Assembly: GCF_937973075.1 (NCBI RefSeq)
Contig: NZ_CALBWL010000065.1
Location: 120,746 to 184,745 of the forward strand
DNA length: 64,000 nt
Reading direction: 5' to 3'
Source: an uncultured Campylobacter sp.
Lineage (GTDB): Bacteria; Campylobacterota; Campylobacteria; Campylobacterales; Campylobacteraceae
In this document: positions 39,173 through 46,125 of the stretch, in pieces
Layout of the letters: every line of letters begins with the position of its first letter
Position numbering within the stretch: position 1 is the first letter of the stretch
Made by a program: the position numbers and the translations under genes
The notes under the pieces: generated by a model
The model's database searches: none
Seen by the model: the letters and a program-made list of their open reading frames with translations, nothing else
Told to the model about the DNA's origin: nothing

Positions 39173-40354
39173 TCATTCTAATCCCTCTATATTATCGTCA
39201 TATTCTCCGCCGATCCATTTTCGTTTCCAAAAATAATCACAGATTTCTTTAGAAGCTTGGAGCAAACTTAATCCTTTATGCGCACTATAAAATTCTAAAA
39301 GGTCATTACCGTTTTGAGTTTCGCCGAAGTCTGTAAAAATAAAATGGTCGTTCACTTTTTTAAAATGTCCGCTTGGATTTTTATCGTTAGCCCTGATACT
39401 AAAAGCATGAGACTCTGAAAAAATTGCGTCCATCTTTTCGATCAAAAATTTTTTGATGTTGTTTTCGTCGTTGAGAGTTTTTGATTTTTTAAGAGCTGAA
39501 AAATCTACCCAATCATTTTTTCTTATCACCTCCGGCTCACGATAAATTTTAATATCGTCTAGAGATGAAAAATCTTTTGCGACAAAATTTTTTCTAGGCT
39601 CATCGTTTTGAGTGGATAAAATTTTAACGGACAAAGTTTTAAGCTCGCTTTGCTTTTTTGAAATTTCATCGCTCGTAATTTCGAAAGCCTTTCCATCATA
39701 AAAAGATTTTAAAGAAGATCGAGAGCTTGCATAGCAGAAAAACATTCTTGCCTTATCGGTTACGGCTAAGTCAGAGTTTATTCCTAACTTTTCATTAGCT
39801 ACTGCATAGATCGCTTTTAAATTTTCGGCGGTTTGTTCTATCGGCAGAGTTTCGATAAAGATACGATAAGCATATTGGTTATTTGGATCAGACGTGCGAC
39901 AGATGATGTGGTTTATATTCATAGCCTTTAGCTTGTCATGCATTTGCTGATCGCTAAGAGGCTTTGTCTCTCCTTCGTGATAATCTACGTCCAATACTAA
40001 AACTACGATCGGGAACAACTCGGTAGTTTCCTTGCTGCGATAAGCTCTATCCTTAGGCTCTTGGCTACGAGCGTGTTCTTTACTATTTTCGCCGTAGAAG
40101 TATATGACTCCGTTCTTGCCGTGACGGACAAAAAGATGTTTATTCTTCTCTGTTCGATAGCACTTATTCATAGCAAAGGCAGCAGAGCTACCAAGTAAAC
40201 CTTCTAAACGGCTAATAGATGAAATATTTAAGCGATAGTTCGTAAAATACGTTGCCATGCTTTTCATCTTATCTTTTGCAATATTTGGATCATTCTTTTC
40301 GCTTATGGGCTTTTTCGAATCGTAAAGCTTTTTTAGAGCAATGTATAATCTCAT
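39173..40354 (-). CDS. AEP-type primase of the mobile element
   Basis: 393 residues. Residues 112-210 carry an archaeo-eukaryotic primase pattern: VVLVLDVDYHE (Asp122, Asp124), INHIICRTSDPNNQYAYRIF and DLAVTDKARMFFCYAS (Asp200). The C-terminal part (HAFSIRANDKNPSGHFKKVN, IFTDFGETQNGNDLLEFYSA) resembles a degenerate primase CHC2-like domain lacking its Cys ligands. With the DUF3987-like protein it likely replicates the excised element. A structured repeat lies just upstream. Confidence 0.65.
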   Translation of the reverse strand: MRLYIALKKLYDSKKPISEKNDPNIAKDKMKSMATYFTNYRLNISSISRLEGLLGSSAAFAMNKCYRTEKNKHLFVRHGKNGVIYFYGENSKEHARSQEPKDRAYRSKETTELFPIVVLVLDVDYHEGETKPLSDQQMHDKLKAMNINHIICRTSDPNNQYAYRIFIETLPIEQTAENLKAIYAVANEKLGINSDLAVTDKARMFFCYASSRSSLKSFYDGKAFEITSDEISKKQSELKTLSVKILSTQNDEPRKNFVAKDFSSLDDIKIYREPEVIRKNDWVDFSALKKSKTLNDENNIKKFLIEKMDAIFSESHAFSIRANDKNPSGHFKKVNDHFIFTDFGETQNGNDLLEFYSAHKGLSLLQASKEICDYFWKRKWIGGEYDDNIEGLE

Positions 40355-40392
40355 ATAAGAAATCCTTTCTCCGATTTAATCGGTTATGATGA

Positions 40393-40526
40393 GAAAGCTT
40401 ATCTACCGTTAGGGGGTAGCGCGCGCTTCGCTTGCGCTGGGGGAATATCACAATCCGGGAAAGAAAAGAATTTAATCGATCTTTCATTCCCCCGAGCGGA
40501 GCGCAGCGACGCTCGCTCCTACCGGT
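40393..40526. repeat. Structured repeat SR, copy 2
   Basis: A 134-base second copy of 36411-36545, in the same orientation. It shares the block from GGGGGAATATCACAATCC to the terminal TCGCTCCTACCGGT; differences are concentrated in the left arm (GGGGTAGCGCGCGCTTCGCT against GGGCAGTGCTGCGCTATCGC), where pairing is imperfect. It lies between the primase gene and a small Cys-rich protein gene. The two copies bracket primase, accessory protein and relaxase. Confidence 0.8.
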
Positions 40527-40536
40527 CAAAGCTTTT

Positions 40537-40788
40537 TCATAATTTCAACTTTTCACAAGAGCAACGCTCACCTAAATCAAGACTATTTCCTTGAGAAATC
40601 TCGCTTTCCTCAAAATTAGCCAAAACGCCATAAACGGCTTTGCGATAATCTTTGCATATTTTTAAACGCCCTATATCGGTTGCCGCACACATACAACGCT
40701 TGTTCTTTTCATCATAATTCAAGCAACCCAAATAAAACTTCGAGCTGCTACCATCGCATGGAGCACTAAAATTAAGATTATTTGTCAT
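40537..40788 (-). CDS. Small Cys-rich protein of the mobile element
   Basis: 83 residues from the ATG at 40788, eight bases after AGAGGA; an ATG at 40806 adds six residues without a clear RBS. It contains seven Cys, in APCDGSSSKFYLGCLNYDE, KRCMCAATD, LKICKDYRK and GERCSCEKL, suggesting zinc or an iron-sulfur cluster. No family recognised. It lies between the DUF3987-like and primase genes on the same strand and may be part of the replication operon. Confidence 0.5.
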   Translation of the reverse strand: MTNNLNFSAPCDGSSSKFYLGCLNYDEKNKRCMCAATDIGRLKICKDYRKAVYGVLANFEESEISQGNSLDLGERCSCEKLKL

Positions 40789-40864
40789 AAATTTGTCCTC
40801 TCGCATATTAAATTAATATATTTAAAATTTCGCCTAAATTCATTCTTTTTTCTACTTTTATAAA

Positions 40865-40964
40865 AAAGCTGCCACATTGCCACAAAGGTGCTTCTAGCTC
40901 CCTTATAATCGTGGCGAAGTCGTGTGGCAAAAAGTTGCCACAAAGCTGCCACTTGCCACAAAAA
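40865..40964. promoter_or_regulatory. Repeated TGCCAC sites and an 8-bp palindrome
   Basis: AAAGCTGCCACATTGCCACA (40865) recurs as AAAGCTGCCACTTGCCACA (40942). Between them lies a perfect inverted repeat TGTGGCAA-AAAG-TTGCCACA (40923-40942). They fill the gap between the DUF3987-like gene and the Cys-rich gene. Operator, iteron or relaxase-recognition sites are all possible. Confidence 0.5.
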
Positions 40965-40972
40965 CTTTAATA

Positions 40973-42412
40973 TTAGATTAAAGTAAAGCATTCTTGTTGT
41001 CCTCTCCAAGGTTTTACAAAGCCATCAAGTATATTTGATAAAGAACTATTAGTTAGCCCATATTTCCTATATTTTCTACTCATTAAAATATCTCTAGGCG
41101 TTAGGCTTGGATTGGCTTTTATTCTCTCTAAAAGTTCATTTCTAAGGTTAAAAATACCTTCCGCTGCACTGTCTAACTCTTGTAGAAAGGGTTTGACATC
41201 AAAATAAAAGCTACAAAATCTTATCGCCTCATTAATGGTATCGCTAGAAGGGATATTGTTAAATTCAAACTCCCAAATTTCTTGCGTAGAGCCTTGATAA
41301 CGATCGTATTCTGTGATACAATGCAAAATTTGAATGATAGCCTGTAAATTGTAGATTTGGCGATTATAGAACTCTTTGAATTCTAATTTGCTATCTTGCA
41401 AGCTAGAATGAATCTGCCTAGCGAATTTATCAAAACTCGGATCGTCGTAAACGGAATTTATATCTATATCGGGGCTAGGACGCACCGTCATAAAAAAATC
41501 CACCATATCATCTACCCACTTTAAATAAGGCTCTAACTCCGAGTCATTAACCTCTTTATATCTGCTGTCTTCATACTTAAGTATGTTCTTAGTATAAATA
41601 AGTATAAAGCGATTGATAAAACCACCTGCAAAAGCCTTAACGAGCTTATCGTCTCCACCTAGCTGTTGTATATTGGTATCGGCATAGATATAGATTTTGC
41701 CGCTTACTTCAGGTGGCAGGTTCTGCGCATTTTTATATATACCGGGGGTAAATTTAGAGATAGATCCGTGCTGCTCTGTTAAAGTATTAAGTAGCTCCGA
41801 TCTTGCTGGATTCTTTAGGGTATCGGCTATTTCGCCGAATAGAAAATAAAGCACATTCGCTTCAGTAAGAGTAGCATAAAAGCCCTCTTGCGTAGCCTTA
41901 ATGTCGCCAAAAAATAAAGTGGGGCGAAGTAAGCCTTTATTATCTTTGATCTCGTTTTTATGCTCTTCGTTGAACTTTGCGTTTTCTTTCAGCTTATCGA
42001 TTACGCTTTTAAACAATTTCTTTTGAAAGCGCAAATTTGTGCCTTTACCCGTTCCGCTATCGCTTATGTCTAAAACCCAAAAAGGATTTATGTTTAAATC
42101 GCAATGAAAGACTAGAATAGCCGATAGTGTCTGCAAGGCAACTAACTCAATCTGTCGGTAGTTAGAAGGAACGTGCTCAAATGAGAACTTGCACCACTTT
42201 TTCAGAGCTTCCGAGCTAAAGCCAAACGGGGTTTTATAAATAGCTGCAAGCTTTTCTTTCTGTCCCTCGCTTACGATGATTTCAGGGACATTTAAAGGAT
42301 AGTCGGGTATACTTATACCCGTATTTAAGCATTCTGAACTGCTTTTTACTCGCTCCGTATTCTTATGAAAAGGTGGATACGGAGCTCTTTTCTTTTTCGA
42401 TCTCCTACTCAT
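40973..42412 (-). CDS. DUF3987-like P-loop protein (element replication)
   Basis: 479 residues. A Walker A-like loop is at 117-125 (SDSGTGKGT), and a Walker B-like segment at about 189-196 (YFLFGEIADT). The outline with NYRQIELVALQTLSAILVFH before the P-loop resembles DUF3987/YfjI proteins, helicase-like ATPases of mobile elements that often accompany primases. The C-terminal region (NPSLTPRDILMSRKYRKYGL) may be a winged helix. Its start overlaps the AlpA-like gene by 8 bases. Confidence 0.6.
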   Translation of the reverse strand: MSRRSKKKRAPYPPFHKNTERVKSSSECLNTGISIPDYPLNVPEIIVSEGQKEKLAAIYKTPFGFSSEALKKWCKFSFEHVPSNYRQIELVALQTLSAILVFHCDLNINPFWVLDISDSGTGKGTNLRFQKKLFKSVIDKLKENAKFNEEHKNEIKDNKGLLRPTLFFGDIKATQEGFYATLTEANVLYFLFGEIADTLKNPARSELLNTLTEQHGSISKFTPGIYKNAQNLPPEVSGKIYIYADTNIQQLGGDDKLVKAFAGGFINRFILIYTKNILKYEDSRYKEVNDSELEPYLKWVDDMVDFFMTVRPSPDIDINSVYDDPSFDKFARQIHSSLQDSKLEFKEFYNRQIYNLQAIIQILHCITEYDRYQGSTQEIWEFEFNNIPSSDTINEAIRFCSFYFDVKPFLQELDSAAEGIFNLRNELLERIKANPSLTPRDILMSRKYRKYGLTNSSLSNILDGFVKPWRGQQECFTLI

Positions 42413-42641
42413 CGCATATCGCCCCTTTTCTTTGAGACAATAGCCATTTTTCTATATCTGTTTTTAGATACAAAATATGCTTACCTATTTTTACAAACGG
42501 AATGGTATATTTTGTAGCACCACCTTCATAGTTACGCCTCATTCTAAGCTTTGCTTGTTGGGTCCGAGAAATGCCGTATTGGTCTTCAAGCTGGTAGGTT
42601 GTTAGCCAGCTACCGTTAGTTATATAGTTCGATACTTTCAT
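42405..42641 (-). CDS. AlpA/excisionase-like DNA-binding protein
   Basis: 78 residues from the ATG at 42641, preceded by AAAGGAGGATACT; an ATG at 42671 is less likely. WLTTYQLEDQYGISRTQQAK is a MerR-like HTH, followed by a wing (VKIGKHILYLKTDIEKWLLS) typical of AlpA and excisionase proteins with K-I-G-x-x-x-x-Y-x-x-x-D-I-x-x-W. It probably regulates the replication operon or assists excision. Divergent from the repressor gene. Confidence 0.7.
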   Translation of the reverse strand: MKVSNYITNGSWLTTYQLEDQYGISRTQQAKLRMRRNYEGGATKYTIPFVKIGKHILYLKTDIEKWLLSQRKGAICDE

Positions 42642-42824
42642 AGTATCCTCCTTTGAATGAATATTTATCATCTATAATTTGAGTATATCCTAAATAATTT
42701 GTAGCTTTATACTTGAATTAATTATAAGGCAAATAGGCTTAAAAAATCCTTTACTTTTAAGATGCTTTAGATGCTTTTCAGTAGTTTTGTGTTACTATTG
42801 CTGAAAAATCTATGGTGGCACAAG

Positions 42825-43532
42825 ATGAAAACTGATGAAAGCCCGGGTGCAAAATTAAAAAGACTTAGAATGGTTTGCCGTTTGTCGCAAGAACAACTTG
42901 GAAACGCATTAGGTATTACCAAAAGCAGCATTAACGCTTACGAACAAGATCGTAATCCTATAAACGATAATGTAAAAAGTAAAATTGAACGAGCAACGGG
43001 CATAGGCGCAGATTATTTTGATACGGATATGGACTTATTTGAAGCTTGTGCAAAATATAAATTAGATCCAATGCATTTAAAATTAAAGTCGCTTACGGCA
43101 TGCGCGGTTTTATTTTATGACTCCATTGATAATTTCGTAGCTAAAAAAAAGCCGATAGACCAAAAAGTTATGAAAGTAGAGATTTTAGAATTGTTGGCGG
43201 AATATAGCGATTCTGAATGTTGTTTTGTAAAAGTCGGCAAAAGAGAGGGCTGCTCCATAGCACAAGAAGGAGATATATTAGTAGTAGTAGTTGATGACGA
43301 TCCGCTTTTAGGCGATTGGATTATCTTAAAGCATGGTAGAAATAGACACATCCTTCAGTATCTAAAAAAAAGCCTTACTGAAGATGTTGTATGGCTTAGA
43401 TCGTCTATATATAGCTTCGAATTGGATTATCAAACATTTCGAAGATATGTTGAGATTGTGGGCATAATAAAATCTAAAATCTCAATTAGCACTAAGATCC
43501 AAGAAACCATACCAGATTATTTAAGAAAATAG
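42825..43532 (+). CDS. XRE/S24-type repressor
   Basis: 235 residues from the ATG at 42825; the frame is open back to 42771 but those residues are hydrophobic and unlike the family. The N-terminal XRE HTH is LRMVCRLSQEQLGNALGITK then SSINAYEQDR. The C-terminal LexA/CI-like domain has GCSIAQEGDILVVVVDDDPL, where Ser sits at the catalytic position of the usual G-D-S-M, and DWIILKHGRNRHILQYLKK. It likely keeps the element quiescent and may be inactivated by self-cleavage on DNA damage. The 183-base divergent gap to the AlpA-like gene holds promoters. Confidence 0.75.
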   Translation: MKTDESPGAKLKRLRMVCRLSQEQLGNALGITKSSINAYEQDRNPINDNVKSKIERATGIGADYFDTDMDLFEACAKYKLDPMHLKLKSLTACAVLFYDSIDNFVAKKKPIDQKVMKVEILELLAEYSDSECCFVKVGKREGCSIAQEGDILVVVVDDDPLLGDWIILKHGRNRHILQYLKKSLTEDVVWLRSSIYSFELDYQTFRRYVEIVGIIKSKISISTKIQETIPDYLRK

Positions 43533-43674
43533 TGTATTATTGCCATTTGCAATGAATGATCTTTGACGGAAAATAAGGTTTATAAAAAGTAAATAGGGGC
43601 ATAATTAGGGGTCTTTATGCTAGCTTAAATTACAAAACCCTTTCTACAGCGATATTTTAAATATAAAAACGGGT

Positions 43675-43719
43675 GCAATCGGGCCACCACTTAAGTTGTT
43701 TTCAAATTTTAACCGCTTC
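43675..43719 (+). repeat. attR of the mobile element
   Basis: GCAATCGGGCCACCACTTAA resembles the tRNA-Val 3' end plus flank at 32574. It lacks one G relative to a tRNA end that would pair perfectly with GGCCCCG. Element span between sites is about 11.1 kb. Confidence 0.7.
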
Positions 43720-43881
43720 ATTTTCGCGCACAGCACCTGTCTTAAATTTAGTTATTCCGACTCCTTTCATTTTTATTTTAGATATAATTTTTCCTGAAAT
43801 TCTATGAGATCGATTAGCCGATCGATGAGGTAAATTTTATATCGGCAACCGATTAAATTTAGAAAGGAGTATCAGCGATAT
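43690..43881 (+). promoter_or_regulatory. Third integrase leader, integrase absent
   Basis: Sequence after the attR core (CTTAAGTTGTTTTCAAATTT then TAACCGCTTC) aligns with the leader after tRNA-Val (TTTAAGCTATCTTTAAGTTT then CAATCACTTC). A TATAAT at 43783-43788 is followed by TTTTTCCTGAAA, like TTACTTCTGAAA at 32706. No integrase codons follow; a small Imm32-like gene begins at 43882 after AGAAAGGAGTATC. Confidence 0.55.
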
Positions 43882-44142
43882 ATGGGACAGTATGTTATAA
43901 AAACATTAGACTATTGCGCAGAAAAGGGGCTACAGCTACAATGGGAAAAGGACTTCGCGATCTCCGTCAATGCTTTAGGAAACGAAGTTGCTATAAGGGC
44001 GAATAAAAGCGGGCTTATATCTCTTGCTAGGCATTTGCTTACTTTAGCGCAAGATTCCGCGCCGAAACATTCGCATATACATCTGGATGAGTATAATTCG
44101 CTTGAGGAGGGCTCGGCGGAACTTATATTGGAGAAAATATGA
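43882..44142 (+). CDS. Imm32-like immunity protein
   Basis: 86 residues. ANKSGLISLARHLLTLAQDS followed by HSHIHLDEYNSLEEGSAELI and a final L-E-K-I fits the Imm32 pattern (N-K-x-G-L-x-x-L-A-x-x-L, H-I-H-L-D, S-x-E-L-I-I-E-K). Imm32 proteins are small cytoplasmic antidotes to polymorphic toxins. No toxin is adjacent. RBS AAAGGAG. The stop overlaps the start of a 30-codon ORF. Confidence 0.6.
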   Translation: MGQYVIKTLDYCAEKGLQLQWEKDFAISVNALGNEVAIRANKSGLISLARHLLTLAQDSAPKHSHIHLDEYNSLEEGSAELILEKI

Positions 44143-44231
44143 ACATAAATAGCATCAAAATAGATGGAAAAAGTTATTATACTCCGCAATCAAAGGGATT
44201 TGGATCATATTTGACGGCGCTCGATGAATAA
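44139..44231 (+). other. Possible 30-residue ORF
   Basis: ATG at 44139 overlaps the upstream stop (ATGA). The peptide NINSIKIDGKSYYTPQSKGF and ten further residues ends before the next gene's RBS. It could be a fragment of a lost immunity-type gene. No family recognised. Confidence 0.3.
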
Positions 44232-44261
44232 CGGTATAGTGCGCAAAAGGAGAATAAATCA

Positions 44262-44777
44262 GTGCTGCCGAATAAAATTTATATTAAAGACGATCCTCTA
44301 ACTATCGATGAGGAACTTATGGAGCATGAGCATCATAAATTAGATATTAAAATTCTAGAAGACAAAAAGCTTGTGGTATTAGGCTTTACTACGAATTTGG
44401 CTATGTATTATTTCGCAAAAAACATTTTAACATTCTCGTATAATGAAAGGGTCTCATACCTAGAGCTTTTCCCTTATGATACAGTGAACGGAGTGCGATT
44501 TGCAAAAAATAGCGCTCAACTATGCATAGATATAGAGAAATTTATCAAAATAGACGAAGCGGAGTGCTATATAACGGACGATATGGATAAGTATAAATTT
44601 GAGCTGGATTTTAAAACGTACTACCAAAGCGTTACGCTTTATTTTCCTAGTACGAAGGATTACATAAATTTCGCCAAATATCTGCTAAGCATAAGTATCT
44701 ACAATAGAAAAAATAGGGTAAAATTTTATAGCGAAGATTATACGTTGATTTTACAATACTCCAGGTTTGTTATGTGA
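44262..44777 (+). CDS. Hypothetical immunity-like protein
   Basis: 171 residues from a GTG at 44262, preceded by AAAGGAGAATAAATCA. Two internally similar segments (KLVVLGFTTNLAMYYFAKNI and SVTLYFPSTKDYINFAKYLL) recall the EVAIRANKSGLISLARHLL stretch of the neighbouring Imm32-like protein, so this may be a duplicated, diverged member of that family. That relation is inference. AT-rich and on the same strand as the other small genes here. Confidence 0.45.
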   Translation: MLPNKIYIKDDPLTIDEELMEHEHHKLDIKILEDKKLVVLGFTTNLAMYYFAKNILTFSYNERVSYLELFPYDTVNGVRFAKNSAQLCIDIEKFIKIDEAECYITDDMDKYKFELDFKTYYQSVTLYFPSTKDYINFAKYLLSISIYNRKNRVKFYSEDYTLILQYSRFVM

Positions 44778-44894
44778 GAAATTTAGAGCGATCAAAAATA
44801 AAATTTTATCTCTCATAGAGATCAAATTTAAGGGTTGGGCGTATGGCGCAAAACGTTATAAATAAAGCAGATCATAACGAAAAGGAACGGCAAA

Positions 44895-45299
44895 ATGCTA
44901 GATAGAATTGCCTCTTGTTTAACGGGCATAATGTGCTTCTTATATCTTATAAATTTTACAGTACATAAACATGTAAAGATAGGCGAGAAATATATTAAAT
45001 TTGATGATGCGGGTATTTTATGGGTATTGCCCGCAACTGTATTTTTAATAGCGGGTATTTACGGCTTTTATTTCGCCTTTCGCTCTGAAAAGAGCATAAA
45101 AAGATACCTAGAGTATATGTGGTGTGCAGACTGCGGTAAATTTTACCGATACGAGGATGTCAAGGATACGGATCAAATTTGCCCAGACTGCGGCAAAAAG
45201 CTCACGGAGTATAATGACGGCGACTACTGTAAAAGAAACGCTCCTCATCAAGGCGCTAAAACTCCGAAGATCAAAAAGCGTAAATTTAAAAAGCGATGA
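44895..45299 (+). CDS. Two-TM protein with zinc ribbon, paralogue 1
   Basis: 134 residues. Hydrophobic helices lie at about 5-23 and 43-63. A zinc ribbon follows (MWCADCGKFYRYEDVKDTDQ then ICPDCGKKL), with CxxC pairs 19 residues apart, and a basic tail (KKRKFKKR). Family unknown. The next gene has the same architecture. An AAGGAACGGCAAA RBS precedes the ATG. Confidence 0.55.
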   Translation: MLDRIASCLTGIMCFLYLINFTVHKHVKIGEKYIKFDDAGILWVLPATVFLIAGIYGFYFAFRSEKSIKRYLEYMWCADCGKFYRYEDVKDTDQICPDCGKKLTEYNDGDYCKRNAPHQGAKTPKIKKRKFKKR

Positions 45300-45332
45300 A
45301 ATTTTGATTTGTTATACGAGGAATATATAAAA

Positions 45333-45758
45333 ATGCTAAATAGAATTTTTGCATTAATCGGATTTTTTGCTTTTTTCGCATGGGGACTAGCGGCCGCTTT
45401 ATTGGGGAAAGTCGATATAAAGCCAGGCTTTATGGCATCGGTAAAATTTGATAGCGCGTATCTGCGTATCATCATAGGAATTTTATGCTTTGCGGCGTGC
45501 GCTTTCTTTTTATATCTCGCATTTCGCCCTGAAAAAAGCGTAAAGTATTATCCTAAATTTATGCGCTGCAAAGGGTGCTTTAAATTTTATAATTTCTCGG
45601 ACGTTAAAGATAGAAGTGTTTGCCCTAAATGCGGAGGCGAGCTACAAGATTATGCCGAGATAGAAAAGTGGAATCAAGCGGAAAAGAATAAAAAGCTTGA
45701 GAAATATTATAAATTTGAAAAAGAGTGGCTAAAGAGGATGAGCCATGATAAAAATTAA
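45333..45758 (+). CDS. Two-TM protein with zinc ribbon, paralogue 2
   Basis: 141 residues from the ATG at 45333 (GAGGAA upstream; a TTG at 45309 is open but less likely). Helices lie at about 3-24 and 46-66, then AFRPEKSVKYYPKFMRCKGC and a second pair VCPKCGGEL. Compare AFRSEKSIKRYLEYMWCADC in the preceding gene: clear paralogues differing in the basic tail. Role unknown; position at the end of an immunity-like run suggests accessory cargo. Confidence 0.55.
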   Translation: MLNRIFALIGFFAFFAWGLAAALLGKVDIKPGFMASVKFDSAYLRIIIGILCFAACAFFLYLAFRPEKSVKYYPKFMRCKGCFKFYNFSDVKDRSVCPKCGGELQDYAEIEKWNQAEKNKKLEKYYKFEKEWLKRMSHDKN

Positions 45759-46125
45759 TTGATACTCAAACAAAATCAAAAGGCCTTAGGAATAAAAAAT
45801 GAGCGCTAGGATAGGTTTAATACTTTTAGGTGCATTTTAAGACGGGTATAATTTTAGGAATTGACTAAATTTTAAAAATTCCAGCTAGATCCGCTTTGCG
45901 AATTTGCCGCTTTAAGAAATAAAAACCGCTAAAGAGTCTAAATTTAAAACCGAAATTTTACCGCGCTACGTAAAACGCTCAAAATTAAAATTTCATCCAA
46001 ATTCCGCTTAAATTTTAAAAAATCTATCTTTAATCTTTGAAATTTATTATTATTTAATCAAGAGAAATTATAATATAGCATTTGCAAATCATTCGCAAAA
46101 TTCTAATTTTGAATAGGGGAGAGTG
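45759..46125. promoter_or_regulatory. Spacer and promoter region of the TonB receptor gene
   Basis: AAATTT-rich spacer, then an AT-rich region with a TATAAT at 46069-46074. TTTATTATTATTTAATCA just upstream and TTTGCAAATCATTCGCAAA just downstream are weak candidates for an iron-dependent (Fur) operator, expected for a receptor of this kind; the match to a Fur box is partial. Confidence 0.3.

Noticed and set aside
40785..41009. 74-codon ORF between the DUF3987-like gene and the Cys-rich gene
   Set aside because: It runs across the TGCCAC repeats and overlaps both flanking genes, with no RBS; probably non-coding regulatory DNA.
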